64,000 nt of DNA, taken from positions 10,589,001 to 10,653,000 of the forward strand of contig NC_086192.1 in the NCBI RefSeq assembly GCF_023053635.1. The letters run 5' to 3'. Numbering within the stretch: the stretch's first letter is position 1; every line of letters starts with the position of its first letter. This DNA is from Elgaria multicarinata webbii (taxonomy: Eukaryota > Chordata > Lepidosauria > Squamata > Anguidae). The notes under the pieces are model-generated. The model was given only the letters and a program-made list of their open reading frames with translations. It had not been told where the DNA came from and made no database searches. This document shows positions 18,201-64,000 of this stretch, in pieces. A program made the position numbers and the translations under genes.

Positions 18201-20387
18201 TGGGATAGAACTAGGATAAATCGTGTGCACCCTAGAACAAGGATGGCCATATCCTTCAACCTTGCAGGTTCTGCTTTGCTTTTCACGAGAACCAAAGACA
18301 ATGAAGTGGTGGAGCCGTCTGCAAAATGGTGGCTCTGGGGTGGATCCAATTATCTGCTGCTTTGCATGAGCTATACACTGGGTTGACAAACGATGCAAGT
18401 GCGAATCTGCATCTGAAGTGGCTACAGGTCAGGGATTTTAACACAGCTCTCTAAAACAGATTTCGCCTGAGGTTCTTGTGGACTTGGAAAATAAAATAGC
18501 CCTGCTTTAGAGCCTCCTTCCTTCTGCCTAGATCTCACCTTTGTCTGAAGAAGAACAGCTTGCAATGCAACACTTAATGCACCAGACTCCTGAAGCAACA
18601 GAAGCGCTTGCAAAACAGGTAATTCTGACCCTGTGAAACTTGATTTTGTATGTTTTTACTCCTGAGTGGCTCAAGGTGGAATCTTTGCCCCTGGTTGTCT
18701 GTAAACCTGAGAGTCTGTATCCTTCTGGCCCAATGACAAGATCTCGCCCAGATATCATACTTTTATTTTAACTCTCATTCTCAAGAACACCTGATAATTG
18801 AGTCCTCTGATCCTCAATTTTCTTGAATATCCCATTCTGAAAAGAAATTTGGAAACTTGTTTGTCGCTTGTCCACAGTGTGACTTCTGGACAAGTAATGG
18901 ATGTGAACATGTACAAATTAAGTTAAATTGAATGGGCACGGTTGACTGGTTTTGACTCCCCTGGCGAGCATTCTATATTTACACTCGTGTATCATTTCTA
19001 TTGGTACCTTTTAGTGCAGTATTTTGCATCTGATTCACACATCCTATCCAAGGCACTGTGTTTATGCTAACCCCCCATTCCAGAATTCTGCACCTAGAAA
19101 AAGGAATTTGTGCAGTCTATAAATTATGCAAATTAACTGCGTAATTTCTCTAATTCTTTGTTCAAATGGCATTTTAAAGCAGGCCATCAGGTGGGGTGAA
19201 GAATGCTGTCCCGTCGCCAGCATTGAAAAAAGATTCAACTGCCAGTCTATTTGGTCTTTGTACATGGAATGGGAGGGTCGCCGTCTTGTCGTTTGCCTCA
19301 GGCAGCAAAATGTCTTGGGCCGGCCCTGCCAGTTAATAGCAGTTCTTGGGGACCATATCATACAGATGGACTGTTATCTTAATGCCCTGACAGTGAGCTT
19401 TCGGTAGGCACCTAGCTGGCCACTGTGGGGAGCCTGATGCTGGATCAGTGGGACCTGTGGTCTGATCCACAGAATTGGACCACACACAGAAATTCTTCCA
19501 TGGCCACACTCAGATTTGAGAATGGCCAAATATTGGCCCCATCCTTCGTACTCTTTATATATGCTTTGTTGTTGTGAACATTGCTACAAAGAGAGCGATT
19601 CTCTGTCTCCTAGATGGAGTCTGGGGGCCCCATTGGATAGTTCGGATCCCTGGATCTGAGATCAGAGACAGCTCTCTGACCTCGGAGCCAGGGATCCAAG
19701 CTCTCCTCCCTCTCTGAAGAGGGAAAGGGGGCATGCTGGTTGGTGTAGAGGGGAGGGGTGTGGGGGCGGTTGGGCATACAACATATCCCCAGGCTTCCCA
19801 GCCCCTCCTTCCCTCTCGTTCCATAGAGCCCCAGCTGGACAGGCGAAAAAGCCAGTCTAGCTAAAATGCAGAGTTGGAGGAGCGCAGAAGTGAAAACCTT
19901 CTCTTCTGTTCCTCCCGCTCTTCATTGGATGGCTGCAAGCCTCTGAGTTCCAAGGCTTAAGGCCATCCCTGTTGGATTGCACCCCAAATAACGTGTGTTC
20001 GTGTTTGTTTGCCTGGAATAAGATGCCCATGACCATATCTGAGGTTTTGAGTCATTCAAAAGCTCAATCTGTGGCATTTTGCAGTGGCTGTTCTCGTATG
20101 CAAGCACAGTTTGATTCTGCAGTCCCTGAATGAGACTGGATGGGTGAATCCATCCTTTGGATAGGCAGTAAGGCTTGATGCTGCTTCAGAGGTTAAGAAG
20201 GTTGATTAAGAATCTGGTAAAAATATCTTGAAATTCTTGACTTTTGGAACTTTAGAGCCACTTCTTTAAAATGATGACTCGTCTTTTCTTGAGAGAGAAT
20301 ATGAAATGTTTACATTTTTAAAAATACTATTTATATTTTCCACCACAGAATTGTCCAAAAGAGCATGAATCCACTGATACAAGGTGA
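9212..20387 (+). CDS. SKA2: SKA2, spindle and kinetochore-associated protein 2
   Basis: Exons 9212-9244, 17009-17098, 17288-17464, 18532-18618 and, tentatively, 20349-20387. All have GT-AG borders and phase 0 joins. The predicted protein is 141 residues against 121 in human. Matches to human SKA2 as I recall it: LETMFQKAESDLDYIQ (human LELMFQKAESDLDYIQ), ENPLVLVQQLSVVKSRYKML (human ENPVTLLKELSVIKSRYQTL), KTVKLVQEMQ, and ISPLSEEE (human LSPLTKEE). SKA2 forms a helical bundle with SKA1 and SKA3 that holds kinetochores on microtubules, and most of the protein is predicted helix. After the EEE motif this protein is longer than the human one. Reading through the exon 4 donor instead would add VILTL and stop. 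First intron 7.8 kb. The promoter is shared with PRR11. Confidence 0.93.
9489..9628 (+). promoter_or_regulatory. Cluster of GGGGCGTGGC (SP/KLF-type) boxes in early SKA2 intron 1
   Basis: GGGGCGTGGC at 9531-9540, 9551-9560 and 9619-9628, GGCGTGGC at 9599-9606 and GGGGCGTGTT at 9489. All are on the plus strand and downstream of exon 1. KLF/SP factors bind such sites. An inverted CCAAT (ATTGG) lies at about 9563. Confidence 0.5.
9640..12104. other. SKA2 intron 1, AT-rich stretch with one SINE
   Basis: Short CA repeat at 9648-9668. AT-rich from 9700 to 10190. Plus-strand remains of the AACAACCCTGTGAGG-type SINE at about 10200-10330 (GGGTTGCTGTGATGACAAAA, CACATTGAGCTCC). From 10340 to 12104 I recognise nothing. 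Confidence 0.45.
12105..12658 (+). mobile_element. CR1/L3-like LINE 3' end (TTATGTTC-tail family), interrupted
   Basis: From the coding remnant (GGGAGATTCAGGACAGAC, AAGGACTTCTTCACACAG) through GGATAAATTCCTGGAGGAG to the end GATCCAGCAGGGCTCTTATG. Split at 12476 by the foldback element 12477-12611, so the LINE is the older of the two. Confidence 0.8.
12477..12611. mobile_element. 135-bp foldback MITE with 8-bp target duplication (hAT-like)
   Basis: Starts CAGCCTTCCTCAACCTGG and ends with the exact inverse CCAGGTTGAGGAAGGCTG. The whole element is nearly one hairpin with a short centre at CAGCTCTGCTGG. TCTTAGAT at 12469-12476 is repeated at 12612-12619. CA..TG ends and an 8-bp duplication fit the hAT superfamily. 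Confidence 0.88.
12660..14261. other. SKA2 intron 1, no recognised content
   Basis: Scattered short open frames only, none with family features. No repeat family recognised. Confidence 0.35.
14262..14760 (+). mobile_element. L2-clade LINE 3' end
   Basis: Encodes LSIGYRARFKVLVLMYKALN and LRPGYLRERLLPYQPARSL, then decays. Ends with GAGTGCTATATAAATATTGC and an AATAATAAT tail. Plus-strand relative of 693-1290. Confidence 0.8.
14761..17008. other. SKA2 intron 1, distal part, nothing recognised
   Basis: No repeat family or additional exon recognised. The last 50 bp provide a TTTGATCATTTGGG, TGTTTTAG acceptor for exon 2. Confidence 0.35.
17009..17098 (+). CDS. SKA2: SKA2 exon 2
   Basis: 90 nt, phase 0 to 0. 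Encodes FQKAESDLDYIQAMLEFEMM, then KGLPDGLSQE. FQKAESDLDYIQ is identical to human. Donor GTAACT. Confidence 0.96.
17288..17464 (+). CDS. SKA2: SKA2 exon 3
   Basis: 177 nt, phase 0 to 0. Encodes ENPLVLVQQLSVVKSRYKML, CEQLEKISVERRESMRSIRA, TLAKTVKLVQEMQHHTGME. Donor GTAATG. Helical, with heptad-like leucines. Confidence 0.95.
17556..18092. mobile_element. 537-bp hAT-like DNA transposon with perfect 8-bp target duplication
   Basis: Terminal inverted repeats TAGGGTTGCCATA (left) and TATGGCAACCCTA (right). ATCAGTAT at 17548-17555 is repeated at 18093-18100. No transposase coding. It lies in SKA2 intron 3. Confidence 0.92.
18101..18531. other. SKA2 intron 3 remainder, nothing recognised
   Basis: No repeat or regulatory motif recognised. 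It ends in CCTTCCTTCTGCCTAG, the acceptor of exon 4. Confidence 0.35.
18532..18618 (+). CDS. SKA2: SKA2 exon 4
   Basis: 87 nt, phase 0 to 0. Encodes ISPLSEEEQLAMQHLMHQTP, then EATEALAKQ. The human protein ends about 20 residues after the equivalent SPLTKEE, within its last exon. Here a consensus donor (CAG, GTAATT) follows. If unspliced, the frame ends five codons later. Confidence 0.9.
18619..20348. other. SKA2 candidate intron 4, nothing recognised
   Basis: No repeat family recognised. If exon 4 is terminal, this stretch is 3' UTR and flank. Confidence 0.3.
20349..20387 (+). CDS. SKA2: SKA2 candidate terminal exon 5
   Basis: Acceptor TATATTTTCCACCACAG, then NCPKEHESTDTR and TGA, in the correct phase. 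This tail has no counterpart in human SKA2 as I recall it, so support is splice sites and phase only. An ATTAAA lies 126 bp after the stop. Confidence 0.6.
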   Translation, partial: NCPKEHESTDTR

Positions 20388-20512
20388 AAAATTCCATAAA
20401 GAGCTCTCCAGTTGAAGTTGACGAATGAGGCCATACCTTTAGATGTATAAATGTTTGTGCCTTTCTAACTGTTGGTCGCTGCCCTTGTATTTTTGTACAT
20501 AGCCCCTAAAAT

Positions 20513-20518
20513 ATTAAA
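20513..20518 (+). terminator. Proximal SKA2 polyadenylation signal (ATTAAA)
   Basis: ATTAAA in AAAATATTAAATGAG, with GT-rich sequence (GTGTACAGTTGGTGGTG) 15-30 bp downstream. Confidence 0.5.
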
Positions 20519-21402
20519 TGAGTAATGTGTACAGTTGGTGGTGATCACCATTATGTGATGGTGGTGATATTATGTCTGCATTAAGATTTTAGTAGCTGAA
20601 GATGCTTCCAAAAGCTATACTGTTTAAAGGACAGTATATATTTATTATATTTATATCCTGTCCTTTTAGTGCTTATACACTACTCAGGACAGGTTTCAAC
20701 AGTTAAAATCAAATGTAAAAAACAATAACACCCTTAAAAATGAGTGTGATGAACCAGGGACATCAAATTGTATAGCTGGTTGGAAGCAACATTATGCAGT
20801 GCAGTAACTTTTGGACAGTGTTTTTTTACATTGCACCATGAACTTATGAACGACATTGTAGAGAGATTTCGAAAAACATACATTCAATGCCTTTTTAACT
20901 TATTAGGAAATTATGTGAAACTGCTTTGAGGTACTTTTCCCCCCTTGAAAATGCTAGTTCAGTCAGTGGTCAGATTTTTTTTTAAGGGGGTATTCAGGGG
21001 CGGTGATAATTGAGCTCTGGCTCCCATTTCTTTGCTGCCCTGTCACAGAGCAAGGTGTCAGTATATTTGCATAAGCCCTACCCACTTTGTGGAATACAGT
21101 AGTAAAATCCTCCTATATGGGTGGAGTTTAACAGAACTGGCCCTGGAAATCCTCATGGGCTAACATGACAACGTCTGGCCCCACTCTGTACTAATTCTGT
21201 CTCCTGCACAAACTACACAATTAATGGAAGTTGTGCTTAGTGCATTGTATGTTCTTCTTTGACCTTGATGTAATGTGATGTTCAAGCAAACGTACACTTG
21301 ATGTGCTTTTTTGCGTACATTCGAAGCCATACCTGTGAACTTTGAAACAGAGTATAAGTTGGGATGTTTTCCTTCACTTGAAAAAAAAATGCAATCAGAA
21401 AG

Positions 21403-21408
21403 AATAAA
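21403..21408 (+). terminator. Distal SKA2 polyadenylation signal (AATAAA)
   Basis: AATAAA in AAAGAATAAAGGTAAATG, followed by a GATGGGTTCGTGTCCTTTT GU/U-rich element. It would give a 3' UTR of about 1 kb. Confidence 0.5.
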
Positions 21409-21429
21409 GGTAAATGTGTAACATCATGA

Positions 21430-22651
21430 TGGGTTCGTGTCCTTTTAATCTGGTTTACTGAACCCGTTCACCCTACTTTTCCTAGTGTTGCTGTGCGTCT
21501 GTTTATACAAGGAGAGAGAAAATACTCTTGTGTTTAGGGAAAAGTAGATGGGAGAAGCACAATTCCTGCAAACTATCTCGAGCGAGAACTGAGAATTGGC
21601 AGTGAGAGACGACCCAAGTGACCCAGTGATACTCCACTTGAGTTTAAACCATAAGTGGTGTGCTGTTTGCAACCTCTTTTCACTTAGAAGAGATGGAAGA
21701 AAGTTCACCTGCTGTGGAGACCTGGCCAAAGTTTTGTTGCTGGGGAGCCTCTTGTAACCCTGGACAACCAAGCTGCAAACATACTGAGACAAAAGCATTG
21801 CTCTTAAGGACTGTGCCCTGCCATCTCAAAGATTCAAAGCCATCCAGGTGCCTGTGAACTAAAATTCCAGTTGGATTTGAGTTTCTTAGAAGGTACCATT
21901 TTCGTCACATTGAGAAGACTCTTGATTATTGAAGCAGGGTCTGACAAGAATTGTATTTATAAGGGAAGCTCTTAAGGGAAATGGTACTTTATTTAGCGAT
22001 TGAATTAAGTAGGTTATACTGCCAGGTCACAAATCCAGCTCTGGGTTTCATTTTTGTATGATGAATTTAAAGCCTTCGTTAGTACAATGAGCTCAGGGCT
22101 AATCTGCATACAACACAATTCTATACATATTTGTAAAATAAGTCTCAATGTGTTCAGTGTGACTTACTGTTCCCAGTTTAGGACTGCAACCTTAGCTGAG
22201 TAATTAATAGGGAAACCTGTACATTTTAAAAAGTTGTTCCTCATTTTAAATAAGTGGATGGTGCTATCTTAAAAAGAAAATGGAAAAAGACATTTTTCCT
22301 TGTGAGTGAGGTGGGTGGATGGAATTCCTCTGGGATGCCTAATATGATATGCATGTACATCATCTAAAAACATTTATCTTCAGATTTTTTTTTAATTTAA
22401 GTATATGCAGCGTGATCAATCAAGTAATATTCGGCTGTAATGCCTCTAGTGCAACTGATTTATGAATGACTTGAACAGAAGAGTAAAAACGTACTTTGGA
22501 AGGTGTTGGCTTGTGGGAGACAGAACTCTCAGAGAGTAGTTTCAAGTATAAATCCTCCTTGTATCCTATCATCTTTTTCTTAAGGAGCTCAAGAGGCTAT
22601 ACATGTCGTTATTACTGCCTGTAAAGTAGGCCAAGCTGAGACATGCCCAAG
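21430..22651. other. SKA2-TRIM37 intergenic DNA, little recognised
   Basis: One decayed ACACAATTCTATACATATTT-type foldback fragment at about 22095-22215. No coding signal. Confidence 0.35.
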
Positions 22652-22698
22652 GTGGCGTTGTAGGCCCCTTCCAACTCTGCTATTCTATGATTCTATGA
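22652..22698 (+). mobile_element. CR1 LINE terminal fragment
   Basis: GTAGGCCCCTTCCAACTCTG and the tail CTATTCTATGATTCTATGA. Only the last 50 bp remain. It follows a decayed GCCCAAGGTGG SINE piece. Confidence 0.8.
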
Positions 22699-23085
22699 AG
22701 ATCACTCAATTACGGATTTCAGTCCAGAGCTTACCTGTTCAAGTCAAAAACTGGCACTTGCCTGGGCCTTGTCTTATCTGCTCTTTCATTCGCCCCTTCC
22801 CTAATTGGAAATCTTACACCTGTTTCTTCCCACTGGACTTGGACATCTAACATAATTTTTTAAAGTAGAAACATCCATCCTATATGCAGGCTAATGCATG
22901 TTTTGCTGCTAAGACTGACACTCTTATTCTTACAGACTCTAAACAGTGCTGTTCCTTGCATTCTCATTCCAAGCATGTTTTATTGGAGGAAAATCCTATT
23001 TGAGTGGAATAGGACTAAACTCCCAGGTAAACAGAGTTCAGCCTGTTCACTCAGAAGTAAGTCCTAATTATTAAAACGTAGGCCT

Positions 23086-23288
23086 CATCTACACCAAGCA
23101 GGATACTGCACTATGAAAGTGGTATACAAAAGGCAGGAGCCACACCAAGCAGGATATAGCGTATATGGTATGTGTCAATGGACCCCAACTGTTGTCAGTG
23201 CACTTCCATACCGCTATAAAGCAGTAGTGTGGCTCCTGCCTTTTATATACTACTTTCATAGTGGAATATCATGCTTGGTGTAGATGAG
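23086..23288. mobile_element. Foldback DNA element, CATCTACACCAAGCAGGATA family
   Basis: The left arm reads CCTCATCTACACCAAGCAGG, the right arm CATGCTTGGTGTAGATGAGG. ACTATGAAAGTGGTATA and TATACTACTTTCATAGT also pair, so about 80 bp on each side folds back. No coding capacity. Confidence 0.85.
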
Positions 23289-23654
23289 GGCATTGTTTAC
23301 ACCTAGGTAAGCATGCAGAGGACTGTAACATCACTGAGTAAAGCTGTTTGAAGCACCCAGCCATTGTTTTGGTGGAATAATTGGACAACAAAACTAAATC
23401 TGCTTGTTCAGCTGGGCTGTTTTTCAAGTGAGACATTAACTTTTTCTAAGCATAAGCAGTTTCTTTGTGGCATAAATGCAAGCCACAGTGCTAACCCATT
23501 GAGTGATGTGAAATGAAAGCCGGCCGGGGAGATGCAGTTAAATGTCCTGCACAGATTTATGCAAACTTTTTCTTGTAGACTGAGAAAAACCAGTGAGTTT
23601 GGAGTGGCTGGCTTAAATGATCAAAGATTTGCGCTAACTTTACCTAACATATAA

Positions 23655-24100
23655 TGCAGGGACCACAATACCTGACGGAACGCCTCTGCCGACGTAAATA
23701 CCCGGTCACTACGTTCAACATCTAAGGTCCTCCTCCGGGTGCCTACTCCGAGAGAGGCTCGGAGTGTGGCAACGAGGGACAGGGCCTTTTGGGTGGTGGC
23801 CCCCAGACTATGGGACTATCTTCTTGACAAGGCTCGCCTGGCACCAGCGCTGCTATCTTTCCGGCGCCAGGTTAAGACTTTCCTATTTGCCCAGGCATAT
23901 GGCAGCACATCTTAATCACCCACATTTTTAGTTTTTTTAACAGTTTTTAATGCTTTATGCGTATATGTTCTGTGTTTTAGAATTTTAAATTTTGTATACT
24001 CGTTTTTATCTTAATTTTAGAATTTCTGTAAACTGCCCAGAGGGCCTTGGCTATGGGGGCGGTATATAAGTGTAATAAATAAATAAATAATAATAAAATA
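23655..24100 (+). mobile_element. L2-clade LINE 3' end
   Basis: Coding remnant with GACCACAATACCTGACGGAA and GCTATCTTTCCGGCGCCAGG, then the 3' UTR motif CTGCCCAGAGGGCCTTGGC, GGCGGTATATAAGTGTAATA and an AAATAAATAAATAATAA tail. Confidence 0.85.
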
Positions 24101-24221
24101 CAAAAGGAAATGGTTGCTGGTGGTTATAGTGACAGGCATGTTTTTAAAAAGTCAAATATATGCACTAGATTTAATAGATACAGAACACAATTTACTTTAT
24201 AAATAAGGATGCCATGCTATC

Positions 24222-24300
24222 CATGTTTAGACAGAAAAATGTCCTACATCTCTGAGTTGTAGGATTTTTTTCCTGTCTAAACATGCATAGGATTGCACTC
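24222..24300. mobile_element. Short foldback element, CAATCCTATGCATG family
   Basis: CCATGTTTAGACAGAAAAAT pairs with TTCCTGTCTAAACATGCATA. It ends AGGATTGCACTC. The centre is only about 20 bp. Confidence 0.75.
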
Positions 24301-24595
24301 TAAATATATTTTGTAGCTTCTTCTAAAGACTCTGCCCTCCCAAGATGCTCTACAATATAAAGCAGTAAAATTTAGTCTCCAATGATAAATGCACAACTTT
24401 AAAATAAGCCAGTTAAAGTAAAAAGCAGTTTCAAATACCGAACAGCAGAAAATTCCATAAAACATCTTTAATTAAAAGCCAGAGAGAGCAAGTGTGTGTT
24501 TTAAAGCCCTTTTATAAGCAGCCATAGATGGAGACAGTCAATTTGGGATAAGACAGTCATGACCTGATGTTTATTATTGGAATATCAGCTGTTGT

Positions 24596-24660
24596 TCTGC
24601 CGTAGAGCACTTCAACTTTGTGTGCTGAAGATTCTATGTTCGATCCCCAGTAAAGCAGCT
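24596..24660 (+). mobile_element. tRNA-SINE head fragment
   Basis: CGTAGAGCACTTCAACTTTG and TATGTTCGATCCCCAG resemble the box A and box B part of the tRNA-derived SINE on the plus strand. Confidence 0.5.
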
Positions 24661-24786
24661 TTCCCCAGCCTAGCGCCCTCCAGATATGTTGAAACCACAA
24701 CTCCTATCATCCCCAGCCAGCGTGGCCCATCCATGCTGGGTGGGATTGTAGTTTTGACATTTGGAGGGCACCAGACTGGGAAAAGT
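24660..24786. mobile_element. Foldback MITE, CTTCCTCAACCTGG family
   Basis: CTTTCCCCAGCCTAGCGCCC and GGGCACCAGACTGGGAAAAG are inverted ends. The inner ATCATCCCCAGCCAG and CATGCTGGGTGGG complete the hairpin. Confidence 0.75.
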
Positions 24787-24904
24787 GAGTTAAAGGGACC
24801 TCAGATAGTAGGTGGATGGCAACGACCCTTCTCTGGCTGTGACCCACGGCTCTAGCTACACAAATAGTTTGACCAGATTTTTTAAAAAACCACATCATTA
24901 TTTT

Positions 24905-24975
24905 AATTTATTTACTTGTATTCATTTACTTACTTTGTTTTTATTTATTATATGTTATATTTTTAATCCGCCCAA
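24905..24975 (-). mobile_element. L2-type LINE tail
   Basis: TTTATTTACTTGTATTC run, then TATATTTTTAATCCGCCCAA on the plus strand, the complement of an L2-like TTGGGCGG...ATAAA tail. Confidence 0.45.
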
Positions 24976-25608
24976 TAACCAGTGTTCCCTGGGCGGATGG
25001 TACGGGGCGGGTTCTCACGTTCCCTACGCACGACACGTGTGCCCGTCTCCGAACGCAGCGACTTGCAGAGCCGAAGCGCATGCGCGTGGCGGATTCTCTT
25101 TCCACCCCTTTCTCTCGCGGCAAAAGGACCCAAGCGGATTTCCTCGGGAGCGGGGAGAGCAAGGCGCATGCGCACCGCGGCGGCCTGTTGCCGGCGAATG
25201 CGGCATCTTTCTAAGGCGAGCATGGCGGCGCATGCGCAGTGAGGTAGAAGGGGCCCTCCGGCTCCCCCCTCCCCGCTCAGCCGCAGGGCGGGAGGAGGAG
25301 ACGCCGTTAATTACTCCCCCCACATCCCCCCCCCTTAAACCGGCTTCGCCCCTCATATTTTACCTCAGAGAAAAATGGCTGGTACCCGGTTGGGGGCGGC
25401 GGTAGTCTTTGGAAGCGGGTGAGGAGGAGGGTAATAAAGAACCGATTCCCCTCACGCTTTCCCAGCTCCTTTTGCCACTCTATATATTTTAAAAATATAA
25501 ATTATTTTTCCTCAGAAACCGTAGCTGAGGCGACCTCTCTCTCTCTCTCTCTCTTTTTTTTCCTCACCCCTCCGCCACGGTTTCGCCTACGGGAGTCGTT
25601 TTTGAGCC
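24976..25608 (+). promoter_or_regulatory. TRIM37 CpG-rich promoter with three NRF-1-type palindromes
   Basis: CpG-dense. GCGCATGCGCG at 25076-25086, GCGCATGCGCA at 25164-25174 and GCGCATGCGCA at 25228-25238 match the NRF-1 consensus (YGCGCAYGCGCR). ATGGCGGCG at 25222-25230, abutting the third palindrome, resembles a YY1-type site. A (CT)n tract lies at 25534-25552 just upstream of the start codon. No TATA box seen. Confidence 0.7.
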
Positions 25609-63233
<37,625 letters not shown>

Positions 63234-64000
63234 ATGCCGAAGCGACTGCTCTTGCTGTACTGCTTTTAATGTGACACGGTCTCATTGTGGAGCAGCGTTC
63301 TTGATATGCTCAGTTGAACTTTTGTGAGGATTTGGTATCTGTGAACTGAGGCAATGGCCGTTGAAACTGCCATTCTGATACTGGCAACTTGCTACCTGAG
63401 TGACTTTTAGTAACATCTGGAGGCTTGCCGGCTTGCCTTGCTCTTCCTCATCTGCCAAAAGCAGTTTGCGGATGAGGGAGGGAGGGAGGGAGGAGTCAGT
63501 GGTGCGAATTTGGGGTCAAATAATTGCCATTGCCTCTCTTGAGGTCTCCTCTGTCTGTGAACTGGAGCCCTCACTACATGCAGCAGGAGGAGGGCCTCAT
63601 ATTGAACCATTGCAGTACAGATTTGCTCCAAATCATCAAGGCCTATTCATGTTATCGTTCCTGGAGAGATCTGGCTGCATCCAGAACTGTTTTGCTTATT
63701 TCTCTTTTGTTGATCTTTCTAGACTTGGGGTTTATTTAAATGGGTTTAAGGCTGCAGATGCACAACACCTATCCCTTCTCTTCCCTTCCCCAGCTGCCCC
63801 CCTCCCCCCCCCCCCCAGTGTTATGTTAACATGGACTGGTTCTCCTAAGAAATGACTCTCTGTCTGCCTGCTTTCTTTCTCTCTCTCTGGCCCAGGTAGA
63901 GCATTTCGCAGTAGGGGATGTTCGAAGTTGGATTAGCATTCACTAGCCTGTGTGTCTGAGGTTGTGCAGCATCACAGGGCCTCGCTTAATGCACCTGCAT
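63234..64000 (+). other. TRIM37 3' UTR and flank; candidate alternative terminal exon from 63896
   Basis: No AATAAA seen. GGGAGGGAGGGAGG at 63476-63492 and a poly-C run at about 63805-63817. A strong acceptor (TTTCTTTCTCTCTCTCTGGC, CCAG) ends at 63895 and would splice in frame to a TAG at once. The 63400-63855 open frame shows no family features. Confidence 0.5.

Noticed and set aside
25222-25242. Upstream ATG in GAGCATGGCGGCG as the TRIM37 start
   Set aside because: Its frame does not lead to the RING exon; the MDEQSVE start at 25609 matches the family exactly and splices in phase.
63400-63855. 151-codon open frame after TRIM37
   Set aside because: No similarity recognised, and it lies in the expected TRIM37 3' UTR or flank with simple repeats.

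Overview
The window is vertebrate nuclear DNA, most likely from a squamate reptile (lizard or snake). It holds intron-rich genes with GT-AG junctions, CR1 LINE 3' ends with their ATTCTATG-type tails, L2-clade LINEs, tRNA-derived SINEs and many short foldback DNA transposons. The species assignment is an inference from the repeat families. I saw no bacterial genes, no CRISPR array and no recognisable retroviral coding region.

Three cell-division genes can be read exon by exon. PRR11 is on the minus strand (7538 down to 2789): six coding exons are visible and the 3' part lies off the left edge. SKA2 is on the plus strand (9212-20387, five coding exons). TRIM37 is on the plus strand (25609-63233): 24 coding exons with an unbroken frame, 986 codons plus stop. 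The order and relative orientation match human 17q22 (PRR11 and SKA2 head to head, TRIM37 next to SKA2 on the same strand), so this is conserved amniote synteny.

Layout. 1-2780: repeats inside a PRR11 intron. 2789-7538: PRR11 exons separated by LINEs. 7539-9211: PRR11/SKA2 intergenic promoter region with eight CCAAT boxes. 9212-21410: SKA2 with a 7.8 kb first intron, a hAT-like element in intron 3, and a 3' UTR with two polyadenylation signals. 21430-24975: intergenic repeats. 24976-25608: CpG-rich TRIM37 promoter with three NRF-1-type palindromes. 25630-31727: TRIM37 intron 1, with an 80-bp minisatellite of about 20 copies built on an 8-unit higher-order repeat. 31728-63233: the other TRIM37 exons (RING, B-box, coiled coil, MATH, acidic and serine-rich tail). 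63234-64000: TRIM37 3' UTR and a possible alternative terminal exon.

Known roles fit the clustering. SKA2 belongs to the SKA kinetochore-microtubule complex. PRR11 supports S to G2/M progression. TRIM37 is a RING E3 ligase acting on centrosomal and peroxisomal substrates. The most informative non-coding observations are: two minisatellites that each look like an expanded arm of a foldback transposon; several foldback elements with readable 8-bp target duplications; a VNTR-bearing retroposon family present twice in opposite orientation; a TRIM37 stop codon embedded in a splice-donor-like site with a matching downstream acceptor; and candidate lineage-specific extensions of SKA2 and of TRIM37 exon 23.
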